5,684 nucleotides of DNA from Thermotogaceae bacterium (GTDB lineage Bacteria; Thermotogota; Thermotogae; B21-G9; HyVt-16), in contig DQYP01000005.1 in assembly GCA_011043375.1 (NCBI GenBank), positions 1-5,684 of the forward strand, written 5' to 3'. Below are positions 1-5,637 of this stretch, one piece after another. Position 1 is the stretch's first letter, and each line of letters opens with the position of its first letter. The notes beneath the pieces were generated by a model. It searched no databases, was not told where the DNA came from, and saw only the letters and a program-made list of their open reading frames with translations. The translations under genes and the position numbers were made by a program.

Positions 1-789
1 GCCAGAGATGCTGCAATCTTAAACGCCAGAGAGCAACTCTTAGAAACCATCAAAGGAATACAAGTATCCTCGAATAAAACCCTTGGAGAAATGATGTTAG
101 AGGATTACGTCATTGATAAGAACATACGGGGCTTTTTATTAGGAGCAAAGGTGATAAATGAAAGTTGGGACGCTGAGAATGATACCTATACAGTTGAAAT
201 GGCCATCAACCTTATTGGAACCAATGGGTTGATGGGAGAATTGAATGCTTTGAACAAATTACGTGCCAATATTCTTGGAATCTCAAAAGATTCGAGCATC
301 AATCTACGATACATAGATAGATACGGATTCACGGATTCTCTAATATATGCAGAAGGTTATGGGCTTGCCAAACCCTCAAAATACAAAGCAATTTCCATTC
401 AAAACGCTCGTAGAGCAGCAATCGCAGAAGCACAAAAAGAATTACTCGCAACACTAAAAGGTATTTCAATAGTAGGTAACACATTTGTTAGCAACCACAT
501 GATTGTGGAAGCAAAAATAAGAGAATACTTGAATGGAATACTAAGAGGTGCGGAGATCATAGAAGAAAAGTTGATCGCACCACCCACTGAGAAAGATTTT
601 GGGCTCTATAAGGTGAAAATGGCAGTTAGATGGGATCAGAGGATTGGACTTCAAAGAGAATTGGCTGATATACTCAAAGATCTAAGGCCCGGTGAAATAT
701 ACATTGGGTGTTCCTCAATAAAGAAAGAAAATTTAACAAAGATTTACACAGGATTGATCATAGATGCAAGCGGATTCGGATTGAAACCA
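1..789 (+). repeat. Protein-level tandem duplication inside the first gene
   Basis: Unit 1 (about 1-375, possibly cut by the window edge) and unit 2 (about 406-789) encode matching segments in the same order: the Ala-rich helix with L.(T).KGI, an 'IRGFLLGAKVI' / 'LNGILRGAEII' segment, a YTVEMA / YKVKMA strand, an ELNALNKLR / ELADILKDLR helix, and AEGYGLAKP / ASGFGLKP. The offset is 135 residues at the start and 139 near the end. By eye, 13 of the first 27 residues are identical. The copies are not obviously alike at DNA level, so the duplication is old. Confidence 0.65.
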
Positions 790-1074
790 ACCTTGTTTCC
801 TGAGATATTGACAGAAGATGGCAAAAGGCTGTATTCTTTCGATGTTGTGGAGGATGAATACAGAAGAAAGTATTCCATAGTTGAATATCATAGAACCCTT
901 GCAGAAGCCTTACAAAGTAACAGGGTGGGTGATAACCCGCTGATAATCGGTGCAAAAAACGTGAAGAATGGTTTTGAAATAATAATAGACAGCGATGTTT
1001 TGAACGAAATCATGAAATCTTCAAAAATATACGATTTCTTGAAAGAAGGTAAAGTTGTGATAGTTGGAGGATAA
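1..1074 (+). CDS. LPP20-like repeat protein, 3' part (5' end outside window)
   Basis: The reading frame is open from base 1, so the ATG at 91 is internal and the true start lies to the left; 357 codons are visible, ending in TAA. The visible part is a tandem of two related units. The first begins ARDAAILNAREQLLETIKGI and the second (residue 136 of the visible part) ARRAAIAEAQKELLATLKGI. Each ends in a short beta-like stretch (YTVEMAINL, YKVKMAVRW) and a glycine-rich AEGYGLAKP or ASGFGLKP segment. The Ala-rich helix followed by L.GI is typical of the LPP20/FlgO/FlgT-type fold found in secreted or outer-membrane proteins, so I infer an envelope protein. The signal peptide that would prove this is not in the window. 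The last ~95 residues form a separate C-terminal domain of unknown role. A terminator follows at once, so this ends its transcript and is not joined to hydF. The gene is certain; the family call is moderate and no exact function can be given. Confidence 0.85.
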   Translation, partial: ARDAAILNAREQLLETIKGIQVSSNKTLGEMMLEDYVIDKNIRGFLLGAKVINESWDAENDTYTVEMAINLIGTNGLMGELNALNKLRANILGISKDSSINLRYIDRYGFTDSLIYAEGYGLAKPSKYKAISIQNARRAAIAEAQKELLATLKGISIVGNTFVSNHMIVEAKIREYLNGILRGAEIIEEKLIAPPTEKDFGLYKVKMAVRWDQRIGLQRELADILKDLRPGEIYIGCSSIKKENLTKIYTGLIIDASGFGLKPTLFPEILTEDGKRLYSFDVVEDEYRRKYSIVEYHRTLAEALQSNRVGDNPLIIGAKNVKNGFEIIIDSDVLNEIMKSSKIYDFLKEGKVVIVGG

Positions 1075-1111
1075 TCTAATCGAGCTCAAATTTGGAAATT
1101 TTTGAAAACAG

Positions 1112-1143
1112 GTGGAGGATTGAAAGCAGGTCCTCCACTTTTT
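1112..1143 (+). terminator. Rho-independent terminator of the first gene
   Basis: GTGGAGGA (1112-1119) pairs perfectly with TCCTCCAC (1131-1138) across an 11-base loop, and five T residues follow (1139-1143). A G-T wobble at 1111/1139 could add one pair. It lies 37 bases after the stop codon of the upstream gene and just before the hydF promoter, so it separates the two transcripts. Confidence 0.88.
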
Positions 1144-1148
1144 AATTG

Positions 1149-1157
1149 TGATAAAAT
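1149..1157 (+). promoter_or_regulatory. Extended -10 promoter for hydF-aspA
   Basis: TGATAAAAT fits the extended -10 pattern TGnTATAAT with one mismatch. Transcription would start near 1164, giving a leader of about 25 bases before the ATG at 1190. No -35 hexamer is visible at the expected place (about 1129-1134), which falls in the terminator loop and 3' arm; extended -10 promoters can work without one. A Shine-Dalgarno site AAGGTGA (1179-1185) follows, 4 bases before the hydF start. Confidence 0.65.
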
Positions 1158-1189
1158 TAATTTAGTTTCCAAAAAATGAAGGTGAAAGC

Positions 1190-2401
1190 ATGATAGCGAG
1201 TTCCGGTTTCAGAAAATACATAGTTATAACTGGAAAGAGAAATGTCGGTAAATCCTCTTTGATGAATGCCCTGATAGGTCAAAACATCTCTATTGTAAGC
1301 GATGTTGCGGGTACAACCACAGATCCCGTTTTTAAAAGTATGGAGCTATCTCCCTTAGGGCCTGTAACTTTCGTTGATACACCTGGACTTGACGATGTTG
1401 GGAAACTTGGAAAGCTCAGAGTTGAAAGAGCGAAAAAAATTTTTTATAGAGCGGATGTAGGAGTTTTAGTTGTGGATAGCGAGCCTTCGTCTTACGAAGA
1501 TCAAGTGATCTTCATCTTCAAAGAAATGGAGATTCCATTCATAGTGGTCGTGAATAAATCGGATATCCTTGGTAAAGATGCCGAGAAATTATCCAAGATT
1601 TATCAAAACAAATACGGAGTTAGAACGCTTAGCGTATCTGCAAAGGAAAAAAGTGGTTTAGATAAGATAGGGCAAATCTTGAAAGATATCTTACCAAATG
1701 ACGAAGAGATCCCTTTCATTTCCGACTTGGTAGACGGTGGAGATCTTGTAGTAATGGTTGTACCAATTGATTTAGGGGCACCGAAGGGCAGATTGATAAT
1801 GCCACAAGTGCACGCAATAAGGGAAACCATAGACAAAGAAGCGTTGGCACTTGTTGTGAAAGAGAGAGAGTTGAGATTCGCCATAGAAAACATTGGTATA
1901 AAGCCAAAGTTGGTCGTTACCGATTCACAGAGTGTGATGAAAGTGGTATCCGATGTACCTGAAGATGTGAATTTAACTACATTCTCAATACTAGAAGCAC
2001 GGTATAGAGGAGATTTGGAATATTTCATAGAGAGCGTTGAAGCAGTGGAAAATCTCGAAGATGGCGACAAAGTTATGATAATGGAAGGCTGCACACATAG
2101 ACCTTTAACAGAAGATATAGGACGTGTTAAAATCCCGCGTTGGCTCGTTAATCACACAGGGGCAAAGATAGATTTTAAAATCTGGGCTGGCGTAGATTTT
2201 CCTGAATTCGAGGAGTTCGATGGAGTAAAGTTGATAATACATTGTGGAGGCTGTGTCATGAATAGAAACTCAATGATGAGAAGAGTGAGAATGTCTAAGA
2301 GACTCAGTATTCCAATGACAAATTACGGTGTCATCATATCTTACATGCATGGCGTTCTTGAAAGAGCCACGAGGATCTTCTTCAAGGAGGCTACCAATTG
2401 A
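1190..2401 (+). CDS. hydF: [FeFe]-hydrogenase maturation GTPase HydF
   Basis: HydF is the scaffold that receives the diiron subcluster made with HydE and HydG and passes it to the hydrogenase HydA in the cytoplasm. The 403-residue product has the family's usual length and three-domain order. The N-terminal GTPase domain (about 8-165) shows every G motif: P-loop GKRNVGKS at 15-22, T42-T44, DTPG at 63-66, NKSD at 122-125 and SAK at 150-152. A middle dimerisation domain (about 175-263) contains the conserved IDLGAPKGRLIMPQVHAIRE block. The C-terminal domain carries the [4Fe-4S] site C301-T-H303, then 47 residues, then H351-C352-G-G-C355, matching the family pattern CxH...HCxxC. All known cluster and nucleotide residues are present, so the protein should be active. 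The ATG at 1190 has a good ribosome site and places the P-loop at the usual distance from the N-terminus. The stop overlaps the start of the next gene. HydE, HydG and the hydrogenase itself are not in this window. Confidence 0.97.
   Translation: MIASSGFRKYIVITGKRNVGKSSLMNALIGQNISIVSDVAGTTTDPVFKSMELSPLGPVTFVDTPGLDDVGKLGKLRVERAKKIFYRADVGVLVVDSEPSSYEDQVIFIFKEMEIPFIVVVNKSDILGKDAEKLSKIYQNKYGVRTLSVSAKEKSGLDKIGQILKDILPNDEEIPFISDLVDGGDLVVMVVPIDLGAPKGRLIMPQVHAIRETIDKEALALVVKERELRFAIENIGIKPKLVVTDSQSVMKVVSDVPEDVNLTTFSILEARYRGDLEYFIESVEAVENLEDGDKVMIMEGCTHRPLTEDIGRVKIPRWLVNHTGAKIDFKIWAGVDFPEFEEFDGVKLIIHCGGCVMNRNSMMRRVRMSKRLSIPMTNYGVIISYMHGVLERATRIFFKEATN
2384..2390 (+). promoter_or_regulatory. Ribosome binding site that fixes the TTG start of aspA
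   Basis: AAGGAGG is a full-strength Shine-Dalgarno sequence inside the last codons of hydF. It sits 7 bases before TTG (2398-2400). The TTG overlaps the hydF TGA stop as TTGA, so a ribosome ending on hydF can restart directly. No ATG lies nearby in this frame, and starting here gives MRIEKDYLG, which lines up with the RIEEDLLG near the N-terminus of E. coli AspA as I recall it. Confidence 0.88.
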
Positions 2402-3774
2402 GAATAGAGAAAGATTATTTGGGTGAACTTGAAATTGAGGATGATGTCTATTACGGTATCCATACAAAAAGAGCTCTTTTAAATTTTCCAAAAACTTCTG
2501 AGAAATTCGACGAAAAATTTATATGGGCATACTTCATGGTGAAAAAAGCCTGTGCACTTTTAAATAACGAATTAGGTTATCTTAAAAGTGAAATGACAAA
2601 TGCGATCATCAGAGCATGTGATGAATGGAGAGACTTATCTGCGCATGTGGTTGTTGATCCATTGACTGGTGGAGCTGGAACATCTATAAATATGAATATC
2701 AACGAGGTGATAGCAAATCGTGCAACTGAACTACTCGGTGGTAAAAAAGGTGAGTACATCGTTGACCCACTCGAACATGTTAATCTCCATCAATCCACAA
2801 ATGATACCTTCCCAACAGCCGGTAAAATCGCTGTTATTGTGAGATTGAGAGAATTGATTGATAAAGTGATAAAATTGCAAGATGTGATTCAAATGAAGGA
2901 AAAGGAGTTCTATGCAATTAGAAAACCCGGAAGAACGCAATTGATGGATGGCCCTCCGATAATGCTCGGTCAGGAGTTTGGAGCATTTGCAGAAGCACTT
3001 GCACGCGATAGGTGGAGGCTTTACAAAGTGGAAGAACGAATAAGGAGTGTGAATATGGGTGGCACTGCAATCGGAACCGGAATTGGTGCACCAAAGAAAT
3101 ATATATTGAAAATCGTTGACAAGATCAGAGACGTATCGAATGTAAAGATAGCAAAAGCAGAGAATCTGATTGATGCAACTCAAAATATGGATGTATTCGC
3201 CGAGGTTCATGGATTATTGAAATCTTTGGCCGTCAACATATACAAGATATCCAACGATTTGAGATTGCTTGGTAGCGGTCCAAACACAGCCATTGGAGAG
3301 ATAACACTTCCGATGGTTCAAGTGGGGAGTTCTATAATGCCTGGAAAGATAAACCCTGTTGTATTAGAATATTCATTACAATTAGCACATGTTGTGTTTG
3401 GGAATGACATCATTATAAATCATGCATGCTCGATGGGAAACCTTGAATTGAATCAATTCACCCCCTTGATAATTCATACTACACTAAAATCTTTGAATTT
3501 ATTGAAAAACGCATGCGAAGCATTGATTAAATATATTGAAAAAATAAAAGCGAATACGAGCAGATGTGAAGAACATCTAAAAAACTCGGTTGCTAATTTG
3601 ACACCTTTGATAAACCTCTTTGGGTATGAGAAAGTATCCAATTCCATTAAAAAATCCAATTGGGATCTCTATAAAGCACTGGAAATACTCGCCAATGATC
3701 TGGGAATTGCCAAAGACGAACTACTAGAAAAACTCAACTTGAAAAAGATGTCTGGGTTAGGATATAGTATGTAA
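2398..3774 (+). CDS. aspA: Aspartate ammonia-lyase (aspartase)
   Basis: This member of the aspartase/fumarase superfamily should convert L-aspartate to fumarate and ammonia as a cytoplasmic homotetramer. The 458 residues are slightly fewer than the ~478 of E. coli AspA, with the shortfall mostly at the C-terminus. Three active-site regions are visible: GGAGTSINMN (91-100, with T95), QSTND (132-136, with S133, T134 and N135) and the flexible signature loop GSSIMPGKINP (310-320). By analogy with Bacillus AspB, S311 is the catalytic base and K317 and N319 bind substrate. T180-Q181 within GRTQLMDG matches the TQ of AspA; fumarases usually have TH. Together with the N-terminal YYGIHTKRA and 'NPVVLE' after the loop, this favours aspartase over fumarase. 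LMDGPP replaces the more usual LQDAVP, so the enzyme is somewhat divergent. The TTG start overlaps the hydF stop by 4 bp. This implies coupled expression and perhaps a role in supplying ammonia for hydrogenase maturation. No clear hairpin terminator follows the TAA. Confidence 0.9.
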   Translation: MRIEKDYLGELEIEDDVYYGIHTKRALLNFPKTSEKFDEKFIWAYFMVKKACALLNNELGYLKSEMTNAIIRACDEWRDLSAHVVVDPLTGGAGTSINMNINEVIANRATELLGGKKGEYIVDPLEHVNLHQSTNDTFPTAGKIAVIVRLRELIDKVIKLQDVIQMKEKEFYAIRKPGRTQLMDGPPIMLGQEFGAFAEALARDRWRLYKVEERIRSVNMGGTAIGTGIGAPKKYILKIVDKIRDVSNVKIAKAENLIDATQNMDVFAEVHGLLKSLAVNIYKISNDLRLLGSGPNTAIGEITLPMVQVGSSIMPGKINPVVLEYSLQLAHVVFGNDIIINHACSMGNLELNQFTPLIIHTTLKSLNLLKNACEALIKYIEKIKANTSRCEEHLKNSVANLTPLINLFGYEKVSNSIKKSNWDLYKALEILANDLGIAKDELLEKLNLKKMSGLGYSM

Positions 3775-3911
3775 GTTCAATGTGCTAAAATTGTAAGCGT
3801 GAGAAAATGGATAGTGTTAACTAGTAGTGGTGATGATATTCGATAAATCGGAAACAGCAGATGAATATTATTGAAGTCTTTGAAAAGTCTAAAAGATAAT
3901 AGCAAGTGGAG

Positions 3912-4053
3912 ATAAGATCCCTCACATACGTTCGGGATGACATTTCTCTTATTTTGTTATGTTGTCGTTCCGATGATATTTTTCTTGTTTTTACCGTTCC
4001 GATGACTTTTTGTTTTTGTCATTCCGAGAAACGATAGTGACGAGGAATCTTAT
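3912..4053. repeat. 142-bp MITE-like element with 12-bp terminal inverted repeats
   Basis: The left end ATAAGATCCCTC (3912-3923) and the right end GAGGAATCTTAT (4042-4053) are inverted repeats matching at 11 of 12 positions. Further in, GGGATGAC (3934-3941) and GTCATTCC (4018-4025) match inversely at 7 of 8. The two ends are therefore two inverted copies of one ~30-base unit of the type GTCATyCCGA...GGrATCTT. Each unit is itself a palindrome: ATCCC/GGGAT on the left and ATTCC/GGAAT on the right. Short palindromic repeats of this general look, such as neisserial dRS3 (ATTCCC N8 GGGAAT), are common in many bacteria. No transposase and no clear flanking target duplication are seen. Its mobility is inferred. 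Confidence 0.55.
3964..4017 (+). repeat. Tandem T-rich half-units inside the repeat element
   Basis: GTCGTTCCGATGA (3964-3976) and ACCGTTCCGATGA (3993-4005) are near-identical, and each is followed by a T-rich tail (TATTTTTCTTGTTTTT, then CTTTTTGTTTTT). The full right unit then begins with GTCATTCCGA at 4018. The starts are 29 and 25 bases apart. Both copies look like the left half of the palindromic unit without its right half, so they cannot form its hairpin alone. Confidence 0.6.
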
Positions 4054-4078
4054 TCTAACAAGCAATAAGTTTTTTATA

Positions 4079-4103
4079 TCAATACTCTTAGCTAACAGAA
4101 TCA
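4079..4103. repeat. 25-bp direct repeat, copy 1 (operator-like)
   Basis: TCAATACTCTTAGCTAA followed by CAGAATCA. It matches the copy at 4155-4179 at 23 of 25 positions. The core TTAGCTAA is a perfect 8-bp palindrome, and weaker symmetry extends on both sides. CAATAC (4080-4085) also pairs with GTATTG (4106-4111), a feature absent from copy 2. The position about 100-125 bp before the isomerase start fits a regulator binding site, but no regulator gene is present to support it. Confidence 0.5.
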
Positions 4104-4154
4104 AGGTATTGTGGAGATGTCCCCTATTTAAAGAATAATGATTTTTGATAGATT

Positions 4155-4179
4155 TCAATACTTTTAGTTAACAGAATCA
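4155..4179. repeat. 25-bp direct repeat, copy 2 (operator-like)
   Basis: TCAATACTTTTAGTTAA followed by CAGAATCA. It differs from copy 1 by two C-to-T changes, one of which breaks the TTAGCTAA palindrome. The copies start 76 bp apart, roughly seven helical turns, so they lie on about the same face of the DNA. Copy 2 ends 23 bases before the isomerase ATG, just before the ribosome site, a place from which a bound protein could block transcription. Confidence 0.5.
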
Positions 4180-4202
4180 GAAAATGAAAAGGGGGATTAA
4201 AT

Positions 4203-5609
4203 ATGCAGAAAGTTACATTTGGATTGATCTTTGGTAATAGGAATTTCTTCCCTGATAAGCTCGTGGAAAACGCTCGAAGGGAAATGATCCAACTCCTTGA
4301 AAATGAAGGCTTCGAAATTGTAACGTTATCGGAAAAAGACACTAAATTAGGTGCCGTCGAGACATGGCAAGATGCAAAGAAATGCGCGGATCTGTTTAAA
4401 AAGAATGGAGATAAAATCGATGGAATCATAGTTACATTACCAAACTTCGGTGATGAAAGAGGTGTCGCTGATAGTATAAGATTTAGTGGTCTGGATGTAC
4501 CGGTTTTGATCCACGCCTATCCCGATAATTTAAATAAGTTCGATCCGGAAAACAGGCGTGATAGTTTCTGCGGCAAGATCTCCGTTTGCAACAATCTGGT
4601 GCAATACAACATACCTTTCACATTAACCACTTCACATACGGTTGACCCTAAGAGTGAAGAGTTTAAGAGTGACTTGAGAAAGTTCGCAGGCATTTGTAGA
4701 GTGGTTAAAGGTATGCGTAACGTAAGAGTTGGAGCGATAGGTACAAGACCGAACGCTTTCAACACCGTTAGATATTCTGAGAAAATATTGGAGGATTATG
4801 GTATATCCGTACAAACGATCGATCTTTCTGAGATATTTGGACTCATGAATAAGTTGAGCGATGAAGATAGTAAAGTGGTTGAAAAATTGGAAGAGATAAA
4901 ATCGTACATCAACATCAATGGCGTACCAGACAAATCACTGAGAAAAATAGCTAAATTTGGAATAATCGTCGATGATTGGATAAAAGAGAACGATATAGTG
5001 GCCACGGCTATACAATGTTGGACCTCCATACAGCAGAATATGGGGATAATGCCATGTACGATCATGAGTATGCTCAGCAACTCATTCATTCCAAGTGCCT
5101 GTGAGGTTGACATAACAGGTGCCTTATCAATGTATGCTCTGCAATTAGCTTCACAAAGTCCTTCTGCAATCGTAGATTGGAACAACAACTATGGTGATAA
5201 TCCTGATAAAACTGTGCTATTCCACTGTAGCAATTTTCCAGTGTCTCTGATGGAAGATCCAAAGATGGGATATGGAGATATAATTTCAGGTACCGTTGGA
5301 GTTGAAAATGCTTATGGAACATGTGTAGGAAAAATCAAGAAAGGACCTCTGACTTTTGCAAGGTTGACCACGGACGATTCATATGGCGTTATGAGAGCAT
5401 ATGTGGGTGAAGGTGAAATTACCGATGAGACCTTGAATACTTTTGGCGGATATGGTGTTGCTAAGATAAATGATCTTCAAAAACTCTTAAAATTCATATG
5501 TCAGAATGGTTTCGAACACCATGTGGCTATAAATCTATCGAAGACAGCGGAGATTCTGAGTGAAGCATTCACAAAATATTTAGGAATAGATACATACTTG
5601 CATAGTTGA
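4203..5609 (+). CDS. L-fucose/L-arabinose isomerase-superfamily protein, substrate unknown
   Basis: This 468-residue protein belongs to the fucose isomerase-like branch of metal-dependent aldose-ketose isomerases. It is much shorter than FucI of E. coli (about 590). The N-terminal half is made of Rossmann-like segments, for example KIDGIIVTLPNFGDERG and DVPVLIHAYPD, then the conserved DSFCGKISVCNNL (120-132) and GTRPNAFNTVR (180-190). The C-terminal half carries the probable Mn/metal site: E301 in SACEVDITGALSMY, D325 in VDWNNNYGD, H341 in FHCSNFP, with H439-H440 in GFEHHVAINL near the end. Comparable residues in FucI are Glu, Asp and His. The reaction should be ketose-aldose interconversion of a sugar in the cytoplasm, but the substrate cannot be read from sequence. 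The ATG has an AAAGGGGGA ribosome site ending 6 bases upstream. The gene stands alone, with a 428-bp gap before it and a new promoter after it. Two direct repeats upstream may control it. No sugar kinase, aldolase or transporter is in view to narrow the role. Confidence 0.88.
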   Translation: MQKVTFGLIFGNRNFFPDKLVENARREMIQLLENEGFEIVTLSEKDTKLGAVETWQDAKKCADLFKKNGDKIDGIIVTLPNFGDERGVADSIRFSGLDVPVLIHAYPDNLNKFDPENRRDSFCGKISVCNNLVQYNIPFTLTTSHTVDPKSEEFKSDLRKFAGICRVVKGMRNVRVGAIGTRPNAFNTVRYSEKILEDYGISVQTIDLSEIFGLMNKLSDEDSKVVEKLEEIKSYININGVPDKSLRKIAKFGIIVDDWIKENDIVATAIQCWTSIQQNMGIMPCTIMSMLSNSFIPSACEVDITGALSMYALQLASQSPSAIVDWNNNYGDNPDKTVLFHCSNFPVSLMEDPKMGYGDIISGTVGVENAYGTCVGKIKKGPLTFARLTTDDSYGVMRAYVGEGEITDETLNTFGGYGVAKINDLQKLLKFICQNGFEHHVAINLSKTAEILSEAFTKYLGIDTYLHS

Positions 5610-5628
5610 ATTTATACTTATCCAATTG

Positions 5629-5637
5629 TGGTATAAT
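5629..5637 (+). promoter_or_regulatory. Consensus extended -10 promoter reading out of the window
   Basis: TGGTATAAT is an exact match to TGn-TATAAT. No good -35 lies at 17 bases; TTGAAT at 5606-5611 is 20 bases upstream. Transcription would begin near 5644. The remaining 40 bases contain no ATG and no strong ribosome site, so the product is beyond the right edge. It starts only 20 bases after the isomerase stop, with no terminator visible between. Confidence 0.7.

Larger units (their letters stand above)
3775..4202. other. Gene-free 428-bp intergenic region
   Basis: No credible coding sequence lies here on either strand. The first ~135 bases (3775-3910) show nothing recognisable: no strong hairpin with a T run and no clear promoter. 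The middle (3912-4053) is a repeat element, and the last part carries two copies of a 25-bp sequence ahead of the isomerase gene. AAAGGGGGA (4188-4196) is the ribosome site of that gene. A possible -10, AATAAT at 4134-4139 between the two 25-bp copies, has only a poor -35 (TTGTGG, 4109-4114, 19-base spacer), so I do not call it a promoter. Confidence 0.7.

Noticed and set aside
91..1074. Complete 327-residue gene starting at the ATG at 91
   Set aside because: The frame is open back to base 1 and the upstream residues belong to the first repeat unit (they match the second), so the ATG is internal and the gene is cut by the window edge.
1176..1193. Five-codon ORF (MKVKA) overlapping the hydF start
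   Set aside because: It has no ribosome site of its own and its bases are the hydF ribosome site; most likely chance.
1603..2094. 163-residue open frame on the minus strand
   Set aside because: It lies wholly inside hydF, is rich in Ser and Thr as expected of an antisense reading, and shows no known motif or ribosome site.
2731..3210. 159-residue open frame on the minus strand
   Set aside because: It is antisense to the conserved core of the aspartase gene, and its Cys/His/Phe-rich content looks like a shadow frame.
2398..3774. Fumarase instead of aspartase
   Set aside because: The TQ at 180-181, the N-terminal RIEKDYLG...YYGIHT pattern and 'NPVVLE' after the signature loop fit aspartase better, though both families share the signature loop.
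3833..3874. 13-codon ORF (MIFDKSETADEYY) in the gap after aspA
   Set aside because: It is too short to support, has no convincing ribosome site and no conserved feature that I can see.
3901..4065. AGCAA on both sides of the 142-bp element as a target-site duplication
   Set aside because: The copies (3901-3905 and 4061-4065) are not next to the element ends, and a 5-base match at those distances is easily chance.
4079..4179. CRISPR array
   Set aside because: There are only two copies, imperfect, separated by about 51 bases, with no third copy and no cas gene.
4796..5188. 130-residue open frame on the minus strand
   Set aside because: It lies inside the isomerase gene across its metal-site region and has no recognisable domain.
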